The notes beneath the pieces were generated by a model, which saw only the letters and a list, made by a program, of their open reading frames with translations, had not been told where the DNA came from and did not search any database. DNA of 64,000 bases. Source: Ornithodoros turicata. Lineage: Eukaryota > Arthropoda > Arachnida > Ixodida > Argasidae. The stretch's first letter is position 1; each line of letters opens with the position of its first letter. The stretch is taken from contig NC_088202.1 of NCBI RefSeq assembly GCF_037126465.1, forward strand, positions 87,648,160 to 87,712,159. The letters run 5' to 3'. A program made the position numbers and the translations under genes. This document shows positions 46,103 through 57,160 of this stretch, piece by piece.

Positions 46103-47118
46103 AGTAGTAAGTACTCACCACGTTTATCCGGAAACGCACATCTTCGTCTAAAGACGATTAATTAATCAATTAGAGCTAATTGAGACCCCCCACAGTAATC
46201 AGCACCCTCCAGGGAGTCGCGACACTAATTGGGGAGCATCTAACTCGTGTCCAGACCAGATGTGCGTTTCCGGATAATCGTGGTCATAAAAAGAAAAGAT
46301 AGATAGAAAGAGAGTGGAGAGAAACAATTTATTCGAAAATCAATGACGCTGTGGCGAAGAAACCGCTCAGGAACGCCCGAGTGACCAGCGCCCGCCATGT
46401 TGGTAGTTGTCGGTGGTGGGTAGTTGATAGTAGGTAGAGATCGACGACAGATGGCCACCCAGTTGCAAGGCATCCACCAGATGGCACCACCATCATAGCT
46501 CTATGCGAGAAAGACAGAGAACAACAAGATACCAGCGGCAGGTAAAAATGGTAGCACTGCTAAACAAGTCTAGGCATGCCAGAGCGCGTGGAAAAGGTCT
46601 AACCGCTACTGCTAAACAGCACGGAGAAAACAGTACACATTGGGGAAAAGGCGACCAGTTAGGCCTAACCGCAGCGTCACCGCACAACACTACGCAGATA
46701 ACAACACAAGGCAGGAACCACTAGGCACACATTGCTAAGCATGCGACAACACGAACAAAAGGCTTGCTCACTGCTAAACAAGTCTAAACATGCGCGTACG
46801 GGGCACTGCAAGCATACGAGAAAAGGCTTAACACAAGCGCGGTAAAACAACGTGCAAACATCGGCAAATCACTCATTGGTCACCGCTAAACAAGTCTAAA
46901 CATGCGCTTACAGGGAATATCCGCTATGGCAAACATTCGAGAAAAGGAGTGCGGTAAAACAACGTGCAAACACCGGCAAATCACTCACCTTTTCCCCTGG
47001 GGCGACGGTGTGTCCGCTCCATCCGACAGCCAGGCAGAAACTGAGCGGGCGCGGGGACTGCGGAGCAACCGAGCGCACGTCTGCTCTACACGACAGCCAG
47101 CGAGCAACTGACTGGGGC
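46103..47118 (+). repeat. Polinton left terminal inverted repeat
   Basis: Reverse complement of 55727-57533 once two insertions in the right copy are removed. Shared blocks include GGAAACGCACATCTTCGTCT, GCTAAACAAGTCTAGGCATG and GCCAGGCAGAAACTGAGCGG. After 47118 the left arm gains about 1.1 kb of duplicated sequence before weak similarity resumes near 48206 (CTACGCATGCGCGCG). Confidence 0.93.
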
Positions 47119-47474
47119 GCAGCCAGGCTCCAACAGCTCCCCATAGAGCCCATAGTTTGAGATAATTCACACAACACTGGGCACACGACCAATGAGAGTG
47201 CAACGTTGTAGAAATTATGCAATGCCAGTCGGCCAATCAGGAGCCTTAACTTTGGCTGACCTTTCGACCGGTTCTGGCTACCATCGACTTCTACCGGATT
47301 TCACGCCTACCGCTGTTACCCGATATTCAAAATAACTGAAGCTTCTTTTGGCTAAAAGAAATATTTATTTGACACAAAGCACTGATTCAAAGGTCTGATA
47401 CATGGGTGCACTGTGAATACAAAGTCCACTGCGTTGCTGACGCACTGTAACTAAGTTCGAACTTGAAGCAAAAC

Positions 47475-48010
47475 GAACACAGCTCTCGAAATCCGACGGG
47501 GCCCGCGCTTGTTCTTCACTCTCCAACCACTCCAACTCACGAAGCATTCCAGCTCCGGAGTTGATAGACTGTTCGTGGGATAATAGTCGTGTCCAGGAAC
47601 AGCACAACACACGTTGAATCACATCGACGCATGAATAAACCAGTGAACACTTCTACAAACTGTTCTGCCGATTGACATAATCGAAACACGGAACACAAGA
47701 GGACGTCTTGCCGGCCGATTTTATGATGAGCATCTTCTTTCGTTGTTTGCAGAGCGGAAAAGACGCTTGTGTGGCACGTAATCGTAATCCTGTACTTGTT
47801 GTCAGACCTCAAAATCCGACGGCGCCCGAACGCGTTCTTCACGCTCCAACCACACCAGCCCACGAAGCATTCCAGTTCCGTAGTTGATAGACTGTACGTG
47901 GGATAATAGTCGTGTCGAGGAACAGCACAACACGCGTAGAATCACAAACTGTTTGCCGATTGACATCACCGAAACACGGAACACAAGAGGACGGACGCCG
48001 TACCGACCGA
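47475..48010. repeat. Direct duplication inside the left Polinton arm
   Basis: 47475-47720 and 47806-48010 are diverged direct copies: AAATCCGACGG, GTGGGATAATAGTCGTGTC, GGAACAGCACAACAC and CGAAACACGGAACACAAGAG occur in both, in order. CAATGAG...TGCAACGTTGTAGA also recurs at 47190 and 48140. Function unknown. Confidence 0.8.
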
Positions 48011-48559
48011 TGCGAGCTATTTCGAAACTATGCTGAAACTGCTGAAACGGCCGCCGGGACGCTGCACACACATGCGCGCGTACAAAATGCGATTTCAAAA
48101 CGTTGTCGACCAATCGGAGCGCGCACACAGTCTGGGCCAATGAGCTTGCAACGTTGTAGATTGGCGCAGTGGTACATACTCTACAGCTGCATCCTCGGTT
48201 ACCTGAGGAGGGCTGGCGCCGCGCCGCAGCAGCTACGCATGCGCGCGCTCTCCTGCGGGCGGTTGCGGTTTCGCTCTCTGCTCCTCCCGCTGCTACTACT
48301 TACATTTTGCTCCACAAAACGGCTCGCGCCGTGGATGCATGCCCCTCGTGGGCTTTCGATCCGTCGTCGTAGAACCAGAGCGCCTCCTCCTCCTCCTCGC
48401 ATTGCGCTGGTGGCGTCTGTACTTTGGACCTCGCGTCATGTCTTACTAGATGCCGTTGCGATATCACATATAACGTCGAGGATGACAACCAAACGAAAAA
48501 TGAAAGAAGGATTTAATTTAACCCCAATTTGAAATAATTCTCCCTTTAAGAACACCTTA

Positions 48560-48960
48560 ATTTTGCATAATCAACATGGACTCTAATGAAATTCGTGTTA
48601 TGCAAGAATTCTCCCCCCGTTTTGGAATAATCTAACGAAAAATGAAAGATGGAGTTCAATTTTGAATAAAGCCAGATTAAAATGTACCCTCAAATCTTCC
48701 CCATTATGCCTAATCAGAATTCATGTTTCCCATGAACTCTCTTACCCCTTCCCAATTTTGACTGGTGTGGGGGATGCACCACAATTCACCATTAAGCCTA
48801 ATCAGAATTCATACTGGCCGTGAATTCGGGTCCCTTCCCAATTTTGAATAGAGCTGGCGATGCTCCCCCTAATTTTGAAGTTCGCAGAGCCTAATCGGAC
48901 CTCATGTTAGGCATGAAGTCCCTCCCCACAAATTGAAATAATTATCCCGTGTGAACCTAC
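48560..48960. repeat. Diverged tandem repeat, about 90-bp period
   Basis: GCCTAATCAGAATTCATG-like units occur at 48708, 48796 and 48889, with a weaker one near 48567. Each is followed by TGAA(T/C)TC and CCCAATTTTGA. AT-rich. Confidence 0.7.
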
Positions 48961-49316
48961 GAAATAGAGAAAAAGAGGCATTACTCAAACAACGATCTAA
49001 ACACAAAAATGCACTTACCTCCTGTGCAAGCAGAGGCAACATTTCGGTGGCATCGTCGACAGCATCTTTAACTGCGGATTATCCCACGCTCGGTTTTATA
49101 TGCAGGGTTTCCTATTCTTCTATTGTATTGGGGCAGAGAGAGAGAGTCGCGTGATGCGAAAAACGATACGCATTTATTGCCTTTCGCGTTTACATGGGAT
49201 GTTCGTGGTCGTGGTCTTCCATAAGAACCCAGGGATCCAGTTTAGTAATAAAGTACCAGAATAAAGATTCTACGAACAAGAACCGTAATCGAAAAACACT
49301 CATGGCATTTGACTAG

Positions 49317-49949
49317 TCATCCAGCGTTCAGCGAGTTCTCTCCAACCCGCTGCACTGGCTCTGTTCCACTAGCTACCAGGGAGTAGAGGAGGTGCTCCGC
49401 TGCTCCGAAGCTTAAAGGGGCAGTGCCTCCTAGTGGTAAAGCCTGCACCTCTAAGCTTCGGGGCACTCTGAAAAAGAGCTCTCCCTCTAGTCCCCCCTGC
49501 ACGGCGATATCTCGCCACTCCGTGGTGTAGCACGCCATGAGCACTTCTGTCGTAGCTGTCTCTATGTCCTCCTCGCCTACGATGGCGAACGTTTGCAAAA
49601 ACGACTCCATATCCAAGCAGGGTACATCTCCCCCCACACCAGGGATCAGCTGGAAGAACAGCTGAATAATGTGCGTTACAGTGAAACCTGCAGAGATACG
49701 TTAGGTATTAGAAATGAACTATTTCTAAACAAGAAGAGATAGAGAAACACTTACCAAATGGTGGGCCAATGTGGACCAGAAGGTCCGAAATTGTCTGGAA
49801 CGTGTGCAGCGTTGTCTCGACGGTCCTGATGCGGGGATAGTGGACGAGGGGGTACAGGGGGATGACTATCGTATAGTACAGGGTTCTCACGCTCGCACTA
49901 ACCCCATTTACGTCATATCCATCGATTACGTAAATCCGTCACTTTGCTT
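49317..49949 (-). CDS. Unrecognised two-exon gene inside the Polinton
   Basis: Minus strand. Exon 49949-49755 ends GPPFG at a GTAAGT donor; exon 49687-49317 starts after a CTGCAG acceptor with FTVTHIIQLFFQL and runs to a stop, ending VGENSLNAG. The 67-bp intron is phase 1 and the frame stays open across the join, giving at least 185 residues. The second exon is acidic and hydrophobic (ESFLQTFAIVGEEDIETATT). The true start is not clear, since an in-frame stop lies just upstream of 49949. I recognise no domain. It may be a Polinton structural or accessory gene, or a captured gene. Confidence 0.45.
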
Positions 49950-50204
49950 CTGTGACAAGGCGACGCCTTTTGTTCCTCCAATATTGTGCGACGAGGAGGG
50001 GGAGACACAGGGGGGTTCGAGACCAGATACATTCAAGGACTACAGAGAGAGAGAGAGGGAACTGCTGGCACATCCTATGTAACCGTCCCAGACGAGAAGA
50101 CCCAGAGTGGGATTCGTGCCTCCTACAGTGGAGGCGATACACTAACCACAAGACTAATTCATGCTGCATGACGTTTTCGTATCGCGGGGTTCGTGTCTAC
50201 ACAC

Positions 50205-50395
50205 GTCCAAAGATGTTCGAACACCTCAAAACATGTTCAAACACGTTCAAGGACGTCATAGAGAGTGAGAAAGATGAACTAGTGTGTCCAGGAAGGTCTT
50301 CGACAGTTCGCCTGTGTCTGAACACGTCCAAACATGTTCAAACACGTCTTAACATGTCCAAACACATTCAAGTACATCATAGAGAGTGAGAGGAA
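50205..50395. repeat. Short tandem repeat, (AACATGTTCAAACACGTTC)-like
   Basis: Units of 10-12 bp built on ACATGTTCAAACACGT recur about ten times in two blocks, split by 50270-50320; CATAGAGAGTGAGA closes each block. Confidence 0.8.
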
Positions 50396-50865
50396 AAGCT
50401 TTACTATAAATGTGCAAAGCGAACGTTTGGTCGTCGTCACTCTCGTGCCATCATGCTCAGCTAGGTAGATCCTTGTAAGTAATACCCATGTCGTCATCAT
50501 CGTCGAAATGTTTGAAGAGTTTCGTTTACAGTTTACAACACTTTTGCTGCGCGTGAAGTCGGTTTTTTCCCGCCTCACATATTTCGGGAGATTGGCAGCG
50601 CTCGCTTCTTCTGCACCAACTCCGGTGGATTGTGGTCTAAAGGTACGCTTCCTCGTTATTTTTAATACGTTCTATAACCAGTCACATTTTTTCAGAGCAA
50701 AAGCATTGGACAGACCGATTGATTCGCCCGTTTCTCGGCTGTCGGACGGTACCGTTCGACGTATGTAGCAAAGGACTTCAACTATTGAAGGAAGATGGAG
50801 AAGATGGACCATCAGTGTCACTCTGTGACTGAAGAAGGTTGTACGTGTGTTTAAGATAAAAACGC

Positions 50866-51092
50866 GTGTTTCTTACACTCCTTTTGTGCAGATTACGAAT
50901 GGCTACTAACGGGAGATCTACCCCTGGTCCCTACCTTCAAGGCTCCTCCGAAGACCTTTTTGCGGATCGGCGATCAGCTGACCACCTGTCGTTGCGGTGG
51001 ACTCTGGTCGAGAAACCCCAGCCATGGTTAGACTCGAGCCTTCGTCTGTATTTGGGCTGTCTTCCCGGCTACGAAACCAAAGCTGGAGCCTA
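50866..51092 (+). CDS. Possible last exon of an unrecognised Polinton gene
   Basis: Opens after a TTTTGTGCAG acceptor at 50892 and reads MATNGRSTPGPYLQGSSEDL to a TAA at 51092, followed by a poly(A) signal at 51117. Earlier pieces at 50508-50642 (donor GTACGC) and 50697-50767 may belong to it, but their phases do not join cleanly. It converges on the protease gene. Family unknown. Confidence 0.3.
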
Positions 51093-51116
51093 ATTCATGT
51101 GTAACCTCTCACGATA

Positions 51117-51122
51117 AATAAA
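51117..51122 (+). promoter_or_regulatory. Polyadenylation signal AATAAA
   Basis: AATAAA followed by an A run, 25 bp after the stop of the plus-strand frame ending at 51092 and about 100 bp before the convergent protease frame. Confidence 0.5.
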
Positions 51123-51225
51123 AAAAAGTTGTGTGTTGTGCCTCAGTCATGACGCCCGAGCAGAGGTTTGCAACTTTTGTGCAAACGCGGATGTATCGAA
51201 ACGAGTTCGCTCACGAGGAGACGTT

Positions 51226-51579
51226 TTATTGTTTCGTCATTCTCTTCGAGGTTACAGAAAACATGGATACACAATTCTTCAAGCTGTAGCATTTCGACAT
51301 ACGCGGGGCTACGTAGATACAAAAAAAAACGCAGTTAGGCGAAAGAGGCGATTGAATACACATGTCGTTATACTCGTCCACTAGAAAAGTCCTTCGAAGG
51401 TTTGCTTCGATGGGGGGGGGAAGTCCGTAACTGTCGAAAAACGCGGCAGACCCATCGTAGTTTTTTAGGTAAAGCACCCAGTGCTGCCCGCGCTTTCTTC
51501 GCTCTTCCGTATTGATGATTAAATAGCCGGGCTTGCGTAAAACGAAGGCTTCGTCGGAAGCGCAAATGCCTCTCAGCAT
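51226..51579 (-). CDS. Adenain-like cysteine protease of the Polinton (PRO)
   Basis: Maturation protease of the C5 (adenovirus-type) family, which cleaves capsid precursors in virus-like elements. 117 residues, so short for the family. The catalytic His lies in GQHWVLYLKN (about residue 32), followed by FFDSYGLPPP, the 'FDS.G' motif. The nucleophile Cys lies in SPLSPNCVFFCIYV, where most relatives have CG(L/Y)FC; here Gly is Val. The frame itself is unbroken but starts internally, so it may lack an N-terminus. It lies 59 bp downstream of the capsid frame on the same strand, as in other Polintons. The whole element is degenerate, so activity is unlikely. Confidence 0.85.
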   Translation of the reverse strand: MLRGICASDEAFVLRKPGYLIINTEERRKRGQHWVLYLKNYDGSAAFFDSYGLPPPIEANLRRTFLVDEYNDMCIQSPLSPNCVFFCIYVAPRMSKCYSLKNCVSMFSVTSKRMTKQ

Positions 51580-51637
51580 GGAGGAAGCGAGGGGTTCAGG
51601 GACACCAGTTCGGAGAAGTCGCTCTCGTACATCTTCT

Positions 51638-52175
51638 CTATGGGAAGGTGACCGTATGGTCCTTGTCGACGCACATGAGCTTGGGACACTCGGAAATCAA
51701 GAGGACGGTGACCGCGTGTGGAAGGGATTTAGCGAAGCCTAATTGCAGGTGAACGTTTCCTTTTCGCCACTCGTTCAAGTGCGAAGGAGAAGAACACTTG
51801 TCCACATCTAAGTTGAAGTAGAGGAGGAACCCGTTCGTTTTAAATCTGTCATAGCTGTACTTGAAATGTTTTTCACCCAGTCTTGCAAGAAGTTAAAGTA
51901 GGGAATTTTGACGAGGTCGTTCTTAAAGTCGTGCTCGGCTCACACTTGCTGGCCGTCCACGGAGAGCATCGAATGAGACAGATCGTAATGGCGGAATTTG
52001 TAGGGGTTCGACTGGATGTCGCCGAGAAAGTCGGACATGGCGAGCAGGGCGACGCATAATTTGGAAGGCACCCTTTCGGCATAAACATTTTCAAAGTGAG
52101 CGTCCAAGCTCCCGGCACTCAAACTCCGCACTTTGGTTTCCAATCCGCGTAACACGTAGATGGCTGGTGTGGTCT
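51638..52175 (-). pseudogene. Polinton capsid protein (F54H12.2-like), C-terminal part
   Basis: Minus strand reads SLDAHFENVYAERVPSKLCV, then NPYKFRHYDLSHSMLSVDGQ, the highly conserved block of the Polinton capsid family named after worm F54H12.2 (probably the jelly-roll major capsid protein). An in-frame TGA at 51940-51942 follows VDGQQV, and the frame shifts near 51840. The last block, GNVHLQLGFAKSLPHAVTVL to VTFP, matches the family's C-terminus. The N-terminal half is missing; similarity stops close to 52175, right where the divergent polymerase remains begin. Confidence 0.85.
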
Positions 52176-52214
52176 GAAGCCGCCGTGAAAAACAAAGACT
52201 CTCACAAACTTCAA

Positions 52215-54573
52215 ACTTCCGGCGAATCTATACGCTGCATGCTCTATAAGGATAAAGTCCATCTGCTCGAGGTTAGGGAGCATTTCTATGGGATCCGAAA
52301 ATTTAGCACTTTCATGGGATGGAGTGACTACTTTTATTGCGAGAAATGCACGAGCGGTTATGGGACGAGAGAGGTGTTGGAGCAGCACGAACGTCTGTGT
52401 CGAGACGTAAACGAAGTGATTCTCAAAATGCCAAAAGCGGGGGAGAGCGTCTCCTTCAACAAGATACGGTACATGCATCCCTACCCCTATTTCGCGGTAT
52501 TAGACACGGAGGGCGTCTTGGAAAAGGATGCGCTTGTTAAGGACGCAGTAAGTGTGCACAGGATGAGCTCGTACTGCATCGTTGCAGTGAGAAGTTGCGA
52601 TGGCAAAATACTAGGCCTAGATGGCTATTTGGGACCCAACGCGGCAGAAAAATGCTTGCTCTCATCAAGGGATTTAGCGATCAAATTGAAAGATTGAACC
52701 GTTGTCCTGCGTCATTAGTCATGAGTATGGAAGACCACTTTCGACACGAGAGCGCGAAGCACTGCGAATTTTGTGGAATCGAATTTGACCGTCACGCGCG
52801 GAAGGTGTGACGGTGTGACATCATGACCACACCCGCTTCGTAGAGCTTGGTTCTTCGAATTTTGTTGCGACGCTGTGTGATACGTGTAACCTTACGTGTC
52901 GTAACACGAAAGAACTTGTTGTGCGTGCACAACCTGCAATACGATTTGAGCTCCCTTCTCCACCACATGCACGCTCTAAATCTGGGCGAACCGTGGATTT
53001 TAGCTTCGAGTTCGGAAAAGATAAGAGGGTTCAACACTGTTGATCTCCATTTCCGCGATACCACGCAGTTTTTCAACCTGTCCTTGTCTAACTTGGTGGA
53101 AACCCTGCTCGCCAGTGGTGTCGAGAGCGCGTTTCATTGCACGCGTCAAATGTTTGGTGACCGTTTTCAGCGCCTCTTCAGGAAGGGCATTTACCCGTAC
53201 ACTTTCGTCAACCGTTTTGAAGCGTACAATTTGTCCGCACTACCGCCAAAGGAAGCTTTCAAAAGTGACCTGAACGACCAAGAGATCACAGACGAGGACT
53301 ATCAGTACGCCCTCGAGATTTTCGAATTGTTCCAATGAAAGAACCTCGGTGGTTACACCCGTCTCTACGTCAAGCTCGACACCTGTCAGCTCTGTGACGT
53401 CGTACTGTATTTCAAGAAGATAGCGCTAGAGACGGATAGGTTAGATATCCTACGTACCGTGTCCCGCGCCAGCTACGCGTCGAGCAGCGTTCTGAAGCTC
53501 ACCAAAGTCAAACTTGAGCGACTGATTCATGAGTGATCGCGAGATGTATGAAACGATCGACAAGGGAATCAGGGGAGGCATTTGTAATAGCTTCCGGAGG
53601 TACTGTCGGGCTAATCACGAGGGGTGCGACGATTATGATGATTGCTCGCTCTGTATGTGAGGTTGGGCATGAAAATAAAACGTGTTCACAGCATCCTCTC
53701 TTTCTGCCAAGACAACTTTTTGCGAACCTTCGTGCACAGAAACGTCGCGATGAGGAATGCCGCGACCACGAAATTTGAGCAACTTCTGTACAAAACCATG
53801 TTGAACAGTACGTTCGGTAAGGCGATACAAAATGTGAGACGCATGGAAAAGTACGCTATAGCCTACTACAAAGAAAGCGCGCTCCAAAAAGCTAGCTCCG
53901 TCGACAGTCAGCATTTTCACATTCTGAGTGACAAGTGCATCTTATACAAGATGAAACAGCATCGCATCGAATGCACGCACCCCCTTTACATGGACTTTGC
54001 CATTTTAGAGATATCCAAAGTCCGAATGTACAGCTTCATCTACGAGTCGCTCTTTTCTCGCTTGACGTGCCCAGTGCAACTGATCTATAGCGATACGGAG
54101 AGCATAATTTTTCTCGCATGTGTGCGAGCCTGGAAGAGCAGCTGATAAAAATCGGGGAGGAGTTAGATCTGTCTTCCTATCCGCCGGACCACCCGCTTTT
54201 CAACGACGAGCATGCGAACCAGATGGGGTACTTCCAAGACGAGACTGGAGGTGGTGTTATTCAAGAAGTCGTAGCCATCCGAGCTAAAATGTACAGCATT
54301 CTCTTGGCTGGGACACACAAACAGATTGCGAGAGCGAAAGGAGTTAAGAAAGACGTGGTGAGGAAACATTTATTGCACGAAGTGTACCGAGATTCTCTGT
54401 TCAATGAAAAGACAGTCTCTCAGAAGCAGTGCACCATCCAGAGCATAAAGCAAACAATGTACACCATTTCGAGACTCAAGAAGAGCTTGGTCCCCTACGA
54501 TGACAAACGCTATCTCGTGGATGCTGTACACTCCTTCCCTTACGGAAGCTGCGAATATGGTAAGCTTTCCTAG
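52215..54573 (+). pseudogene. Polinton protein-primed type DNA polymerase B, N-truncated and broken
   Basis: Family B2 polymerase that would replicate the element. In order: a Cys/His finger FYCEKCTSGYG...LEQHERLC (52333-52412); exonuclease motif I, FAVLDTEGVL (52490-52520); CEFCGIEF, the second finger (52764-52787); palm motif B, KTMLNSTFGKAIQNV (53787-53830); palm motif C, LIYSDTESIIF (54079-54111), usually D-T-D-S; thumb block DETGGGVIQEVVAIRAKMYS and ending DDKRYLVDAVHSFPYGS. Stops at about 52695, 53336 and 53534, and frame changes near 52820, 53650 and 54110, make it a pseudogene. Roughly the first 300 residues of a normal Polinton polymerase are absent. Confidence 0.92.
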
Positions 54574-54992
54574 CGTTTTGACGCGTATAGGATTACGATA
54601 GTACTGTTTCTTTGTGCAGCACCGGAAAACCCAGAAGAGAGCCCGAGAGCGTCGTCTTCAGGCATCGAGTGACTGTGGAACAAAGATCAAGTCCTTCGTG
54701 CACGCGCATATAATCGAGAATAAAAGTTCTAGTCGAGATGTGCTTCTCTCTCTTTCTCTCGCAGACAAGAGAGGCACGGATCATCGTGGCAGTGTGGTAG
54801 CGGAATGGGTGTATGAAAAGAATGACTATTCCGTCATTATGCTGGTACCTTGACCCGCGCAATAACGACGCTGCGATGAAGATTCGCCATACCTTTTCTG
54901 GCACGTCTGATCATCTCGTAATGTTCTGTTTGTGAGATCAGACAAGTCAGGGAGGGTGCAGGCGTCTATCAACCAACTCTTTTGTATGTATT

Positions 54993-54998
54993 CAATAA
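54993..54998 (+). promoter_or_regulatory. Polyadenylation signal downstream of the polymerase
   Basis: AATAAA 420 bp after the polymerase stop and the first canonical signal on that strand. It converges with the minus-strand frame at 55122. Confidence 0.4.
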
Positions 54999-55121
54999 AG
55001 ATGTTTCAGTGAAAGAAAACACAGAGTTTCGTCAAACTTATTCGGACTGCTTAATGCGTTGCATTTCGATAATCAAACGGTATTTCAATAAGTCGGTGTC
55101 AAAGTTCGCGATGTAGACCGC

Positions 55122-55540
55122 TTACAAATGTTGCTGCTTCCGCAGGGTGTACTTAATACGAGCGATGGCAAGAGCAAGAATGTCCACGACGTCTGCAGCG
55201 ATGCAGTTGAATTCTGCATTGGCCAAGCTCACAAATTCGCTCATCAGTTCCAGGGGTCCGTCCGGAACCGTTATACAGACATTCTTGTAACGGGCATAGA
55301 TCCGACGCACCATCTTCTGCAGCGGCCCCGGCGCAATCTCTCCTATATTGCCAAAGCCTACCATGTCTATCATGTAGCGAAAAGCAGTGATGACGAGCTC
55401 GTTGCGGTGACTTTCGTTGTTGAAACATTCATTCTCCACTTCTTCCCAAGAAGTGTGGGTGCGGGAACATTTTGTAACGAGTGGTAGCTGTACATCTTCA
55501 CGAATTGATGACGCGAGCTCGGTGCATGCTGCCTTTATAC
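55122..55540 (-). CDS. Unrecognised frame near the right Polinton arm
   Basis: Minus-strand frame reading through ECFNNESHRNELVITAFRYM, MVGFGNIGEIAPGPLQKMVR and ending ALAIARIKYTLRKQQHL. A TATAAAGG on the minus strand near 55540 precedes it, and ATG codons there are in another frame, so start and integrity are uncertain. The open frame formally extends to 55679, but that part is GC-rich arm sequence. No domain recognised; it could be a Polinton accessory gene. Confidence 0.35.
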
Positions 55541-55746
55541 AGATAAATGCGCGCAAAGAAACGAGAGCAAAACCGAAATGGAGAAGCCACCCGTCGCTGC
55601 TAGGAGCGCGCGCGCGCAGCGGGAGGAGCAGAGAGCGAATCCGAAACCACCCACGGCCGGCCGGGCAAGCGGGCAGCACAGAGGGCGCTAGGAGTGCGCG
55701 CGCATGCGTAGCTGCCGCGGCGCGGAGCCCCAGTCAGTCGCTCGCT

Positions 55747-56298
55747 TGTAGCGGCCGCTGGACAACGACGAGGATGGCCACGCGCCTGGAGCACCCGCTT
55801 CTCAGTTCCACGGGCGCGACCATGGAGATAGGCCACCGTCATCGCCTCTCCGTGGCATACCATCATCGCCGGTCGGGGCTCATGTAGAAGAAGACCATCG
55901 TCCTCTACATTTGGTGACCCGGATGAAGAACATCACGTCCGGAGCAATTCGGCCCATCACCATCCCAAATTTGTGACGACACCATCAAGCAGCACTACCC
56001 CCGGCACACACGCGCTTCACAGATTGAGCCGCCTTCACTCCTGCCGCATCTCGGCACTCTTCACTGCACCCAACGCTTCTCACTGCCGGCCGCGACACAC
56101 GAGGCTTGCGCTCACCTGTCGGTCGCGGCAGTCGCGGCAGCCGACGCCACGGCACGCTTCAGCCCGTCTCGGCATCTCACCACGGCTCACATAGCCTCGC
56201 CTCACTCACTTCACGTGGGACTCTCAAGCTTCGCCTCTCCGTAGCATACCATCATCGCCGGTCGGGGCTCATGTAGAGGAAGACCATCGTCCTCTACA
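55747..56298 (+). mobile_element. Short LTR-type (TRIM-like) element inserted in the Polinton arm
   Basis: Starts TGTAGCGGCC and ends CCTCTACA, flanked by CGCT on both sides (55743-55746, 56299-56302). A 66-bp block ending ACCATCGTCCTCTACA is repeated directly at 55844-55909 and 56233-56298. The first copy is followed at once by TTTGGTGACCCGGATGAAG, which resembles the primer-binding region after a 5' LTR in Ty3/gypsy elements. Only the 3' parts of the two presumed LTRs match. No protein is encoded. The left Polinton arm shows the uninterrupted site. Confidence 0.7.
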
Positions 56299-56914
56299 CG
56301 CTGGCTGTCGTGTAGAGCAGACGTGTGCTCGGTTGCTCCGCAATCCCCGCGCCCGCTCAGTTTCTGCCTGGCTGTCTGATGGAGCGGACACACAGTTGCA
56401 CAATGAGGGAAAAGGTGAGTGATTTGCCAATGTTTGCGCGTTGTTTTACCGCGCTCCTTTTCTCGCATGTTTGCCATAGCGGATATTCTCCGTATGCACA
56501 TGTTTAGACTTGTTTAGCGGTGACCATGAGTGATTTGCCAATGTTTGCGTGTTGTTTTACTGCGCTTGCGTTAAGCCTTTTCTCGTATGCTTGCCGTGCC
56601 CCGTACGCACATGTTTAGACTTGTTTAGCAGTGAGCAAGCCTTTTGTTCGTGTTGTCGCATGTTTAGCGATGTGTGCCTAGTGGTTCCCGCCTTGTGTTG
56701 TTATCTGCGTAGTGTTGTGCGGTGACGCTGTGGTTAGGCCTAACCCCGATGTGTACTGTTTTCTCCATGCTGTTTAGCAGTAGCGGTTAGACCTTTTCCA
56801 CACGCTCTGGCATGCCTAGACTTGTTTAGCAGTGTTACCATTTTTACCTGCCGCTAGTATCTTGTTGTTCTCTGTCTCTCTCACATAGAGCTATGATGGT
56901 GACGCCATCTGGTG

Positions 56915-57160
56915 CAGTGCTGGATTTACAGTGGTATGGGCCCCGGGGACTGTGCTGTGGGGGCTTCCTCGTGTATTCTATGCCTATCCAATGTGTTATT
57001 CGGGGTCGATATGTGTGGACGGAGGACAGATTTCTACCAAGTTTCCGTTTCAGGGATGCGTTTCAGGCATGCAAAACAGATTTCCCTTGGACAAGATCTT
57101 TACTGGTGGGGGCCCCTTTGTGGTGGGGGCCCCGTCTGCCCTCCCCTAAATCCGGCACTG
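56915..57160. mobile_element. hAT-type MITE, 246 bp, 8-bp target duplication ATCTGGTG
   Basis: Termini CAGTGCTGGATTTA and TAAATCCGGCACTG are inverted with one mismatch. ATCTGGTG is duplicated at 56907-56914 and 57161-57168 and occurs once at the matching place in the left Polinton arm, so insertion followed Polinton arrival. GC-rich interior, no coding. Confidence 0.92.

Noticed and set aside
48199..48532. Overlapping long frames on both strands (up to 206 codons) in the left Polinton arm
   Set aside because: GC-rich inverted-repeat sequence lacking stops on both strands; shadows, not genes.
50085..50165. tRNA-like sequence on the minus strand (GTGGTTAGTG, CTGTAGG, CACGAATCCC)
   Set aside because: A- and B-box-like words are present but I could not build a full cloverleaf; at most a tRNA-derived fragment.
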